64,000 nt of DNA. It comes from Quercus robur (taxonomy: Eukaryota > Streptophyta > Magnoliopsida > Fagales > Fagaceae). Shown here one piece after another: positions 46,880 to 64,000 of the stretch. Positions within the stretch are counted from its first letter, which is position 1. Each line of letters starts with the position of its first letter. The stretch covers positions 91,466,862 to 91,530,861 of the forward strand of contig NC_065535.1 of assembly GCF_932294415.1 (NCBI RefSeq), read 5' to 3'. The translations under genes and the position numbers were made by a program. The notes below the pieces were generated by a model. It was not told the DNA's origin. It searched no databases and saw only the letters and a list, made by a program, of their open reading frames with translations.

Positions 46880-47400
46880 ATGATGCATCATCAAGAGACT
46901 TCCCATTAAGTTTTGGAAAGTTTTGTGGAAGTTCATGTGTAGGGAATAAGCATAACTTGGTAAATTTTTCCATACCAGATTTTTCTAGCAACTAAGCAAG
47001 TCAGAAATATATCACCATTGAGAGAGATGAAGTTTAGCTGATATCAAATTTAATTGAAAGTAGCCTCAATGCCAAGAACGTAATGAATGGAACCGAGATC
47101 CGTTAGTTCTACAACTAATTGCTATTGACAATAATATCATCCACATACACAAGAACATATGTTCAACCGTTCAAATATCACAATGACAGCATGTGAAAAG
47201 CGAAGTATCATGTATTTGGTAGCAAAAAACCTTGGGCCATTAAGAAGGTAGACAACCAATAAGGTTGGGGAGGTAATGTGGATTGCCTAGGATAATTAAT
47301 TTGAGGAGGGTATCGTATGAGATCAACAATAAGATTGACTTGTTCTGAATTTTGATGGCTCATAGAAATGGAATTGAAATTTGGAGGAGACCTAAGCATC
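46880..47400 (-). mobile_element. Ty1/copia pol fossil (in duplication copy B)
   Basis: Homologous to the fossil at 39900-40900, shorter here. The WLSTFLMAQGF-like RT block is recognisable on the minus strand. Heavily decayed, no LTRs found. Confidence 0.6.
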
Positions 47401-47581
47401 GGTAAGACTTGAGAGAAATTAGGAATTTTTGAAAAAGAATGCTAAGAGTTTGAATTTTTATACACAACTTGACTCGAGATTGCCCCTATATTAGTATCAC
47501 CTATCAAATGATTCAAATCATGTAAAATATTGACCAATTGACATTCCTATATTTACAGTCCTCCTAGTGTGATTGAACCTA

Positions 47582-48165
47582 GAAAGCACGGACGCAGCTA
47601 GGAGGGTGCCGCACCCACGTCCGACGCGGCCAGACGCGGGGCGTGGCGTCCGACGCGGTTGCCGCGCGTCGGTGCCGCGTCCGAGTTTTTTTTTTTTTTT
47701 TTTTTTTCTCAGATTCGGGCCAACTCGGCTCGATTCGCGCCAACGCCGCTCGATTCGCGCCGAATCGGCTTCGATTCGCTCCAAATCGGGCTGATTCGGC
47801 CAGAATCGGGCCGTATCGGCCATATCGATTCGTATCGGCCGGTGGCCGATACGGCCGATACATGCCGGAAAAGGCCGAAATCTGCCTTGAATCTGGCCGG
47901 AAAATCCAAAATTCTCACCTCAGAGGCATATTAATGTGTTTCTTGCCTTCTTCTTTCTTTGTTTTGTGAATCAAAGTATAGTAATGTGTTTTTAAAAAAT
48001 ATTTTAATAGTAAAAATATATAGAAAATATAAATAAAAATATTTTTAATAATTTTTTAATCGCCGAGTCCCACCGCACCCGCACCCGCACCCTACTTTTT
48101 CAAAAATTGCCGAGTCCCACACCCGCACCCGCACCCGAGTCCCGAAACGCACCCGTGCTACATAG
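47582..48165. mobile_element. GC-rich Mutator-like element with CGATTCG-type array
   Basis: 584 bp flanked by an 11-bp duplication GATTGAACCTA (47571-47581 and 48166-48176). Both ends carry AGCACGG near the border (left forward, right in reverse), a short terminal inverted repeat. The size of the duplication suggests a Mutator-like origin. The left third is very GC-rich; 47710-47870 is an imperfect array of GATTCGSSCC/TCGGCC units; the right end has repeated GCACCC. Copy A of the segmental duplication lacks it. The overlapping open frames here are a product of CG-rich repeats. Confidence 0.75.
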
Positions 48166-48763
48166 GATTGAACCTAAACCCCGTTGTAGAGTTTGAACAT
48201 ATAGATATAAGATACATGTGGGAAATGATGTGCATAACATGTTCAAATAAAAATTATTATTGTTAGAAAGAAATTAAAAAAATATTTATTAATTTGATAA
48301 TAATAAACAACTAGTCTCTTTACATGTGCTTGGTGAGAGACTTTACTATTTTTAATAAAAATAGAACATTTTTAAATTATACCCGCAATAATGGGAGGAA
48401 TGAATTGAATAATCCTAAAACAGGACTGAATTGAACTTTAGAATTTAGACAAATTAGAGGGTGCAATTTGTAATATAGCTTAAAAATTATCTTAAATTTT
48501 TTAGATAGGTTTTTTTTTTATGAAACTTTTTTTTTAGATAGGTTGATGGTGAGGAAGGGAGGAGACAGGGTTCCAACTACAAACATCTTTTATTTTAGTC
48601 ATATATAATATATTAAGGTGGCACTACATGGAAATTGGTTTTTTTTTTTTCAAAGGGTTAAACTGTTAAACCCTCAAAAAGGGTGAATTGAAACAAGTCC
48701 AATTTTTTTGTATTGTGGATGCTCAATCAATAATGCAATTGGATTCTAATCAGTTATACCTTA

Positions 48764-48887
48764 TGGCCTGTTTGGATGGAGGGGAGGGAGAGTGAAGGGG
48801 AGTAGAGTATAGTTGGCTAAAAAATAAGCTAATTTTGTGTTAAATCTACTCTACTCCCCCTCCCTCCCCCTTAATCTAAACAGACCA
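48764..48887. mobile_element. 124-bp Tourist-like MITE
   Basis: Ends TGGCCTGTTTGGATGGAGGG and, in reverse, TGGTCTGTTTAGATTAAGGG, so nearly the whole element folds into one hairpin. Flanked by TTA on both sides (48761-48763, 48888-48890), the usual PIF/Harbinger target. The matching site in copy A (near 42345) is empty. Confidence 0.8.
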
Positions 48888-49021
48888 TTAGAGTTTATAT
48901 TTAAATGACATACAAATTCATGCATCTAAACATAGAAACTATAACAAAAGTAAGTTTGAATTTACGTAATACCATGAATCAGGGACCGAGCTATTTTTGG
49001 ACATGGGGGCAGTGCCCCCCC

Positions 49022-49052
<31 letters not shown>

Positions 49053-49508
49053 AAAAAAAAAAGATTTAGCAATTGGGTTCAATAAAATTACACTTACCCC
49101 TCGTTAATAATATCATTGATCTTTAAAATAAAATTAACAAGCCCAAATAAATTACCCCAAAAAAAAAATTACCAATAGCAAACTTAAGCCCAACTAGCAA
49201 CCCAAAACAAACCCATGCAAGACTAAAAAAAAACAAAAAAGGAAAAATATAAATAAGATTCTAGCTAGGAAAGGAGAACAACCACACGGCCACACATGGA
49301 CACCAAAAAAAAAAACCTAACTAAAACTAAAGACTAAAGCGAAGAGAAAAGAACACCCGACAACACGCGTAAGACCCAAAAAAAAAGGGGGAAATAGAGA
49401 GAGAAAACCTAAGCGGCTAAAGAGAAGAGAAGAGAGACTTCGGTATATTTCACATAAGCAGGGAGGAGCAGCGGCAGCACAGCACCGCCCCAGCCACCCA
49501 GATTTGGT

Positions 49509-49513
<5 letters not shown>

Positions 49514-49547
<34 letters not shown>
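49514..49547. repeat. (TC)17 microsatellite
   Basis: Uninterrupted TC run of 34 bp inside the hAT-like element. Confidence 0.9.
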
Positions 49548-49554
<7 letters not shown>

Positions 49555-50093
49555 TATTTGATGTCTAGTGCAGTGCAAAATATTGTTAACGCTTTGTTAG
49601 TTGATTTGATAATCGTTTCTCAAAAAAAAAAAAAAAGTTGATTTGATAATCTGGGTTGTAATTTCTATTTAAAACTAAACATAAATATCAAAGATTCAAA
49701 AAAAAGGGGGGGGGGGGGGGGGTGGCGCAAAGAACTCTCTAGTGTAGTCACCAAAAATAGGAGAGAGAGGGGCAGTGAGAGAGAGCATCTAAACACAAAA
49801 TACTAAACCTCAAATTTAATACAAAACAGAAAACAATTGAATTTCTTCTAATAAAAGATTCCAGCAACTTAATATTATATTAATTGTTTCCATCTCTTTC
49901 TTCTTTGATTTCTTTGTTTCATTTTTTTTTATTGTTTTTTTGTTTTTTGTTTTTTCATCTCTAACCAAAGACAAATAATCAAAACACAAAACTAGTTCTC
50001 ATAAAAGTAATCAAATTGTAACACCAAACTTGAATCAGAACAAGAGAAGAAGAAGATGAAGAAAAAAATAGACAGAAGCAGATCTGACCCAAC

Positions 50094-50180
50094 CTGGTAA
50101 GCATCATGCACTTGAAGGAGGGGAGAAGGACGAGCGGCGGTGAGTGGATGATCTCCACCGGCCTTTGCAGCGGCGGCCAT
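50094..50180 (-). pseudogene. Captured first-exon-like gene fragment
   Basis: On the minus strand an ATG at 50180, in a GC-rich context after a purine-rich leader-like sequence with (GA)/(CA) tracts, opens a 29-codon frame starting MAAAAKAGGDHPLTAARPSP and ending DAYQ. It is followed directly by a GT donor-like site (CAG|GTTGGG). This is how a plant first exon looks, unlike the AT-rich transposon body around it. No downstream exon could be recognised. Probably host DNA picked up by the element; the source gene is unknown. Confidence 0.45.
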
Positions 50181-51299
50181 CTCTCCCGCTTTCACTCAGC
50201 GAGTTCCGTCTCCGCTTTCTCTATCTCTCCGAGTCTGCGAATTCTGTGTGTCTCTCTCTCTCTTCGTATGTGTGTGTGTGTGTGTGTGTGTGTGGAGATG
50301 CGAATAAAAGTGACTAGATAAAGTTGAGGTTTTGAGTAACCACTAAACAGTTGAGTCAATCCTTGGTTTTTTTGTTTTTTTTAAGAGTAACTGTGTGGAC
50401 TGTGGAGTGTGGTCTTTAAAATTAGATAGGCTTTTTAAATAAAATAAAAAATTAGAAAGTTAGTAAATAATAATAATATAGAAAATAGGAAATAGGCAAC
50501 AATTAATTATTTTTTATAAAAAAATTTAATGAATAAATTCATTCCAAATTACATAAATTTCATAAATGAAAACTATGATTATTGAAAAAAATGACTCTTG
50601 AAATATTTTAAAACATTAAATATATAGTAGTTGAGAAGGGATAAAGTATGAATAAAGAAATATTAAAGATATAATATTAAAATGGGATAAAGAAATAACA
50701 ACCCATTATTTGAAAAAGTAAGTAAAAAGACAAATATAACTACTCATTCTCCAAACAATATAAAAATTAAGAGACCGTGGAAAATGCTCTAATGCCCATT
50801 TTTTTCACTTGTGACTAACCTCCAAGTGTTGTACATTTGATATTTTGTCTGCATTGTGCTTGCTTGTTTGGTAGTGTCTTTTTTAAAATTAAAATTGAGA
50901 TTATTTGCAACTTTAAAACTAGTACAAATTCAATCAAAGATGATTTCGAAGATTTAAAAAAACATCTTGTTCTATTTTCATAAATGATTATATTATAATG
51001 TATTGAAAAATATTGATTTTATATCTTTGTTTTTGTTGACGATTTATTAATACTAGATGAATGCTTTTTGGAGTTTTAAAATGTTTTTTTTTTTTTTTTA
51101 TACTCCTACCCCTCAAGCTCCAAGTCCTACTATGAATATATACAACTTGTTACTCAATCATCTATGTAATACCATGAATGAATAATAATTTTTTCTATAT
51201 ATACGTGGTTATTTTTAATCAGGTTTAATGAGGGTGGGATTTTTTTATTAAAAAAAAAATTTAAGAGGGTAGAACTTGGACAATTTTAAATTATTCAAT

Positions 51300-51702
51300 G
51301 GACAAAGTTTAGCCACAAAATTGATTGTAGCTTAAGGCTACAACCTTACTCAATAAAATAAACATTACTTCATATTTTGAAAATTTAACTGTTAAATTGC
51401 ATATTCTTTACGCTTTTAATACACATGTCAAATTTTGTGTCAATCAAATATTATTTACTATATAATCTATAAGCTTATATTTTATGTATAATTTTAAACT
51501 ATAAAAACTTACAATTTAAACAATTTATTGATAATATAGCTATTGATATTTAATTTTTTAGAAATTTTACAAACATGGAGGATATAAAAAGAAAATGTAA
51601 CCTAATGGTGGGTTTGTTGAAATTCACCTCCAATAAAAAAAATATATATTGAGTAAGGTTATGGCCTTAAGTTTCAACTAATTTTGTAACTAAATTTTGT
51701 CC
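51300..51702. mobile_element. 403-bp Mutator-like MITE with perfect 9-bp TSD
   Basis: Flanked by TTATTCAAT (51291-51299 and 51703-51711). Inverted ends of about 55 bp begin GGACAAAGTTTAGCCACAAA on the left and GGACAAAATTTAGTTACAAA on the right in reverse. The paralogous site in copy A (about 42650) has a single uninterrupted TTATTCAAT. Non-coding. Relatives: 20107-21506 (same ends), 23040-23470 and 1657-2010 (partial or diverged). Confidence 0.92.
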
Positions 51703-51985
51703 TTATTCAATTTAATTTTTTATCCTAAATATGACACTTTTTAAAAGGATGATTTCTTTTTTGAGAAACAAACACATACATACACACAAGAAAGAGGGAA
51801 TGAGATTCTAACACAAAATCACGACGTGAACTACACTCAAATTTTTAAGGGATATTTTTTCTTTGTTAAATTGGATTAATTTGGAAGTATAGAAAAGTGG
51901 ACAGAAAAAGCTTTTTATTTTTTATATATATGGATATAGGTAATGTGATTTTTTTTTTTTAATATATCGATATAATGTGAACTTA

Positions 51986-53522
51986 AATGCAAATAACACC
52001 GTAAGAAATTAAAATAATAATAAAAAAGTAAGGGAAAATTACAACTTATCCATCTGTAGTTTGGTTAAAATTTAAGTTGTCTACCTGTGATTTGAAATCT
52101 GACACTTTACTCACTTAAGGTTTAACTAAAATTTAAATTGCTTATCTGCAAATGCTCCGTTGGATTCTTTTTTATCTTGTTAGATCTTATATTTTTATGT
52201 TTTTTGTGTTTTTGAAGGAGAGAAACATAAAAGTTGAGTAAAATTACATATTTAGCCATTTTTTTAACAGAGGTGAGTTATAATAATCTGATTGAGCTAA
52301 CCTTAAGTGGATAAAGTTTCAATTTTCAAACACTTGATAGTTTACGGTTAGTGATATTCTTTGATCAAAATAGTATAAATAAGACACTTGACATTTAACT
52401 GTTAGTGATACTCCTTAATAGAAAGAGTATAAATGATAAAGTAACATTAAATTGAAGGTATCCGTAGTATAGTCTTTGAAAAATACATTTGTTTTTCCAT
52501 TAAAGGGTTTTTTAAGATATAGGGATCATATACTAAAGAATTATTTCATAATTCACTATTGTATGGTATACTATGTGTGTTCAAAGGCTTTATATATATA
52601 TTTTTTTTTTGGTTAGTTTCAATTCTTTTCATTCATCCTAGTTTAAGTTTAATGTGTTTGTTTAGTGATGTTATGCATTTGTCAATCACTGATATAGCCA
52701 AATTATGATGATATATATAACCAACAAATAAAAAAGGAACACAATCACTCATAAACATATGAGTTCAATAATATTTTTGTGTTAAATAGTAGAATGGATC
52801 CAGCCTTTGTGTACGTTAAAAGGCACTTTTATTTTTGCTAATGTCAAAAGTTTTTATTCATTTCAATTTGAGGTTAATGTGTTTTCCAATCATCGAATAT
52901 TACCATGGATATCACTACATAAACACATAAATTTAAAATTAAAATGAATGTCAAATTTTGACATTAAAAGGCAAACAATAAAGATGTTATTACCTATATA
53001 AAAAATATAAAATAAATAAAATAAAACATTAAAAAGCAAACAATATTTAAAGAGAATGATAAAACCATGTAAGTGTATTTTTAGTTGCATGGTGAGTTAC
53101 ATGACTTGTTTAAATAACATATGTTGATGGATTTATGACTAGGTTGATGAATAAGATTCTTTCAAATTAATTTAGAAGAAAATTTTGGCATAACATTCAA
53201 GTTAATTAACTAATACTTCATTTTTTTAAAAATAAAAAACATTTGACACTTTTAGTGTTTCTAACTCATACTAGGGTTATTTTTAGAAAACCTACTTGGT
53301 GGCTAAGATAGTAATATAGATGTTTCATACCTAGTAAGATTATTCTACCTGTGTACAGATTTTAAGGAAGCGCTTATAATTGTTAAAAGTCTCGTGAAAA
53401 TATTAATTGAAAAATCTTCCTCCCTTTCAATACATGATTCTTTAATTAATACTTTGAAAAAGAATATTATTGCGATCTTCTAAGATTAATGCAATCTAGG
53501 GTTTACTATACACAACACTGAG
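51986..53522. other. Spacer upstream of the response regulator
   Basis: AT-rich. Contains a decayed inverted-repeat element at about 52035-52345. The last few hundred bases are presumed promoter of the gene starting at 53523. No other gene seen. Confidence 0.4.
52035..52345. mobile_element. Decayed inverted-repeat element
   Basis: CTTTACTCACTTAAGGTTTA on the left is mirrored, in reverse, by CTTTATCCACTTAAGGTTAG on the right, and other blocks near the ends match less well. Probably a MITE; borders and family are uncertain. Confidence 0.35.
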
Positions 53523-60499
<6,977 letters not shown>

Positions 60500-61070
60500 T
60501 CATGATCACGTTCTAACCGAAGCTGGTGCTCGCAATAATGATTTTTTTTGGTGATTCTTATAGCTAGGTAGGATAAGTATTTTTGTGTAAAGCTGTTAGC
60601 TGTCCACATCTCGTGGGTATTTAATTCTTATAGCTGTTAGCTAGAATATTTTCTGATTAGTTATATCCATTTTTTGGCCATTAGATGCTTTGCACAACAA
60701 TTCTACACACAATTTCACATCCAATCTTACAATATATTGATGTGATGGTGTCCATAATGTAGACATGAGTGAGCAAAAAGTTTCCAACACTCATAATCTA
60801 ACATGTCAACATATTATGAAATTAGTTGTGTTCCTTAAATTATTGTATTTTAAATATCCTAGAGAATTAGTTGAGAATTAATGACAGATACTTTTATGCC
60901 TTGTGTTTTTATTTTGCTTTTCATGGATTCTATATGAAATTTTTAGAGATTTTTAGCACTCTAGAATTTATGTAGAAATGGTTTTATATTGTGAGGATTC
61001 CATAATTGATATCATTTCATCTAGAGTATCGCTTGCCTCTTGCAACATAACCAAAACGTGAATTGTATAA

Positions 61071-61073
<3 letters not shown>

Positions 61074-61109
<36 letters not shown>
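61074..61109. repeat. (AT)n microsatellite
   Basis: 36 bp of AT dinucleotides. Confidence 0.9.
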
Positions 61110-61112
<3 letters not shown>

Positions 61113-62171
61113 ATAATACAAGTGCTGAGTTATATACTAAATAATTTGAGTGCTGGTAATTCTTAATATTTTTAAATAGAGATATCTAAAGTTCAAATCT
61201 CACCTTCCTCGTTGTAACCATTAAATTATTAATAAATAAATGAAATCACTTCCATGTAGATCAACTAAATTTGGAAAAGGTCTGAAGCAAATTTAGCAAT
61301 GAGAGGAGAAACTACCATAAGCATATTTTCTGAGATCCTTTATAGAGCTATGCATTCAAACCACTAATCCAACAAATCTTAATTGACCTAACTCAATGTT
61401 TCAGGTTGGTTTTTGATAGGATGATGAGTTGAGCTGAATTCTAAATATTTATTAAGCTTGAGACATGTAAGATTTTGATTGGCAAAATTTTCATTCTAGG
61501 ACTTAGTTTAAATTTGTTAAGATAGTTTATTTTGGCATTTTGACCCTTATTTTTAATGAAATTGCAAAATAATATCCAACTGTGTAATTGAAATATTTAT
61601 TAGATATATAAATTTAGATATAATTATTTAAGTGTAATACCTTAAGTTCTCCAATTAAATTTAAATACATATTCTTCTCCAAATTTTTGTCCTATCAGAT
61701 AATGTATTTAAATAATTGAATGAAAACCCAATTTCTATTATTATTCCCAATTCCCATAGGTTAGGTTGGATTGGGTTGCGTTAGGTTGAAGATTTTCCTT
61801 TTTCTTTTTCTTTTTTAAATAGTGTTGTAGATTCTCAATCCAAAAATCAAGATACCACAAACTCAACCCAACCCCACTAATGCACACCTCTAATCCTTAT
61901 GAACAACCTTGTCGAAAATAAAAATGTAAAACCAAGTTAGATGCTCGTTCCAAAGCCCCAAAAATATCGCACCACGCAAAATTAATGGTAGATGGAGTCA
62001 ACAGTGAAGTGTGTGCAATTCTTGGAGAAGCGCTCGTAGGCAATACAGTTCAGCGGTGACCATAGTAATGGCACTATTGGGCTTTATTGTGACCATCGGA
62101 TTTTTGGCCCGATAGTTCTTAGCTTTGTAAGCTATTCAGTTTTTTATTTTATTTTTAATTTTAAAAAATTA

Positions 62172-62556
62172 GGCTAAAATCCAAAAGTCACCTTCTATAT
62201 TTCACAAAAGTTCATTTTAGTCTTCTCTCTAATTTTCAATTTATTCAATCAAGGCTTTTCCATCAACATTTGTTATATGTTATGGTTAATTTTCCAATTT
62301 TTTAAATTTATTTCAAATTTTTAAAATTAAAAAAAAAATCAACTAATGATTGAAAAGTATTTTTCAGAATTTTTTTTTAATTTTAACCGAAGTTCACAAA
62401 AAGGTCTTAATTAAATAAATATGAAATTTAGGAGAGTGAAATGAACAAAAACAAAGTTAGAGGACTGAAATAAATTCTAAAGAAACTTTTTTTTTTTTTT
62501 TTTTTTGAGGAAGAAAATTCTAAAGAAACTTAAAAGGTAAGTTTTGCATTTTAACC
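62172..62556. mobile_element. Inverted-repeat MITE-like element
   Basis: The left end GGCTAAAATCCAAAAGTCAC is mirrored by the right end in reverse, GGTTAAAATGCAAAACTTAC, with further TTTCA/TTTAGTC blocks inside. About 385 bp, non-coding; a T tract has expanded near the right end, followed by a small repeat of AAATTCTAAAGAAACTT. Similar ends are common in plant MULE-type MITEs. TSD not resolved. Confidence 0.5.
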
Positions 62557-63387
62557 AAAAAAATTAATATAAACTAAGTTTGTGGCTTACTTAACATACC
62601 ACCAGACCAATCTAGCCCTTCGCTACTTCTTTCACACACTGATTGAAAACAAAGTTCATTACTATATGCTAATCCTCAGAGTTGTTAGGCCGAATAACCA
62701 TTTCGCATTGAGATTTTTTTCAGGGTGACATGCACAAATTAATTTTTAAGAATAACACATTCAATTGATTATATAGCTTGGTGAGATGTTCCTAGATTTT
62801 TTTTAGCCTATGTTCTTGTCGTTGATTTTTCAAATTAAACTTGTGCACTTTTTTCTAAACATATTTCCAACATACATTTTTTTTTTTTAACACACAAACT
62901 TAATTATTTTTATCATACACAAGGACATAACATACAATTGGATATATGATCATGTGATTGATTAAAATTTAATAATGGAGGCAGTTGAGCTACATGGTGA
63001 CCAAACTCGGAACCAAAATATTTAATTCACTTAATGAAGCACTCCACTTGGATTTGACGGTTAAATTAAGTCACGTGTTCAGTCCCTGCAAGAAATTGAT
63101 TCTAGCTGGTTAGCGGTTACGGTGGAGCTAGTATTGACTCTTGGAGACCTCACAATGAGGGTAGATAACTTTTCTTTGCATCTTTTTCGTAATAACTATA
63201 AAGTGATCATTAATTCGCTGTCAGTACTAATCTTATATTATAATTGATTTTATTACTAATAGACAAAGTCATTATATATCATTACTCTTTAGGGGTAATT
63301 ACTATTTGGTCCCCAACTTTGTTCTATTTGTCCGGATAATCTCTAAGGTAGTAACATTTCAAATGTGTCCGTTTAATATATCCTTAA

Positions 63388-63474
63388 TAGTATTGTGTCA
63401 AATTAATCCATAATATTTTCTATTATTAGCAAGCAATCTACTTAACAGTAAAAGATTAATTTGACACAATACTA
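63388..63474. repeat. Perfect 21-bp inverted repeat (hairpin)
   Basis: TAGTATTGTGTCAAATTAATC at 63388-63408 is exactly the reverse complement of 63454-63474, with a 45-nt loop. Could be the core of a small MITE (GGTCCCCAAC to its left and GACCAAATTGATAG to its right hint at a larger element) or a transcribed hairpin. Confidence 0.75.
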
Positions 63475-63815
63475 GACCAAATTGATAGATTTAAAAAGTT
63501 ATAAACTATTTTAATATATAAGACAAACATTAGCGATCGATTAAGGCAATAATTAATTATTCATTTTTTTTGTATTATGTTATAGAGCATGTTAACAGAT
63601 ACTCTTAAAACAATTGATAAATCATTTTAAGATAATTTTAACACCACTTTCATGAAAAATATAAAATACTATCAAAAAATTAATTTTCAAAAATCATTTT
63701 TTCATATACTGTTTTCAAAAATAGTTCCTAAACCAATGTGCTTAGGCCTTAGGGCATCCATTAAAATTTTACTTATATTATATACACTTTTATATAAAAG
63801 GATGGGAGAAAGTTA

Positions 63816-63851
<36 letters not shown>

Positions 63852-63958
63852 TGAAATTGTTGTCAAGAAAGTTAATAACTTTTTTATTTTTCCTATAAAA
63901 AAATTTTAAAATGGTTTACTATTGTATGTGATAAGGGCATATATTAGTAAAAGCGCAC

Positions 63959-63996
<38 letters not shown>

Positions 63997-64000
63997 GTAT

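Larger units (their letters stand above)
48980..51129. mobile_element. 2.15-kb hAT-like element carrying an exon-like fragment
   Basis: Left end CAGGGACCGAGCTATTTTTG and right end, in reverse, TAGGACTTGGAGCTTGAGGG are imperfect inverted repeats. Flanks CCATGAAT and CTATGAAT (7 of 8 match) fit the 8-bp duplication of hAT elements, and copy A of the duplication has the uninterrupted site (near 42481-42490). The interior has no transposase. It holds a C7-A-C20 tract, a (TC)17 tract at 49514-49547, a G17 tract at 49706-49722, (GT)n near 50270 and a GC-rich exon-like piece at 50094-50180. Possibly the same family as 32493-34764. Confidence 0.7.
44374..51985. repeat. Tandem segmental duplication, copy B
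   Basis: Aligns with 37404-42927 but is about 2 kb longer, because of insertions at 47582-48165, 48764-48887, 48980-51129 and 51300-51702. It shares the XTH gene, promoter, 3-prime flank and copia fossil. Orientation is direct. The right border lies near TATAATGTGAA (about 51975). Confidence 0.9.
60500..64000. other. Downstream intergenic spacer
   Basis: No gene recognised. AT-rich with AT runs at 61074-61109, about 63825-63852 and about 63957-63984, a GTAT-repeat end at 63985-64000, a GGTTAGGTTGG/CCAACCC-rich patch at about 61760-61890, and a slightly GC-richer patch at about 61960-62110 that I cannot assign. Two inverted-repeat structures are listed separately. Confidence 0.45.

Noticed and set aside
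47518-47969. Several overlapping long frames on both strands
   Set aside because: They come from the GC-rich array of a transposon; low-complexity composition, no family resemblance, and the segment is absent from the duplicate copy.
49317-49553. 78-codon minus-strand frame starting in an Arg-Glu run
   Set aside because: Opens on the (TC)17 microsatellite inside the hAT-like element; no coding evidence.

Overview
This window is nuclear DNA from a flowering plant, most likely a woody eudicot. The evidence is intron-bearing plant gene families (xyloglucan endotransglucosylase/hydrolase, family-1 glycosyltransferase, S-protein homologue, type-B response regulator), AT-rich spacers, and many plant-type transposons and microsatellites. 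A Fagaceae-like host is a guess from the general look of the LTR repeats and cannot be settled here. No rRNA, tRNA, CRISPR array or bacterial-style operon was seen.

Layout. 1-9.4 kb: AT-rich spacer, one XTH gene on the minus strand (2261-3491) and an intronless S-protein homologue (8930-9376). 9.4-18.4 kb: spacer with two solo LTRs of one family, a decayed Ty1/copia end and a small MITE. 18.4-19.8 kb: a UGT88-like glycosyltransferase on the minus strand whose reading frame is lost just before the conserved C-terminus. 20.1-21.5 kb: a 1.4-kb Mutator-like element with a 9-bp target-site duplication. 24.4-30.1 kb: two complete XTH genes. 30.3-36.4 kb: a transposon block (2.1-kb Helitron, hAT-like element, Helitron-like fragments, LTR-like segment). 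37.4-52.0 kb: a tandem segmental duplication, each copy carrying one XTH gene and the same copia fossil. 53.5-60.5 kb: a seven-exon type-B ARR gene with a CACTA transposon in intron 1 and a (GA)67 tract in intron 6. 60.5-64 kb: AT-rich spacer.

Biology. The core is a five-member XTH cluster (one minus, four plus), each gene with three exons, the same two intron positions and a 194-nt middle exon. All keep the DEIDFEFLG catalytic motif, the adjacent N-glycosylation site and the C-terminal XET_C cysteines, so all look able to encode secreted cell-wall enzymes. The last two are products of a recent duplication (seven substitutions and one residue indel by my count).

I did not find a convincing new biological system. 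The most informative signal is the pair of duplicated segments. One copy serves as a near-empty reference for insertions in the other, which gives clean borders for several transposons: a GC-rich Mutator-like element, a 124-bp MITE, a 2.15-kb hAT-like element carrying an exon-like host fragment, and a 403-bp MULE MITE.
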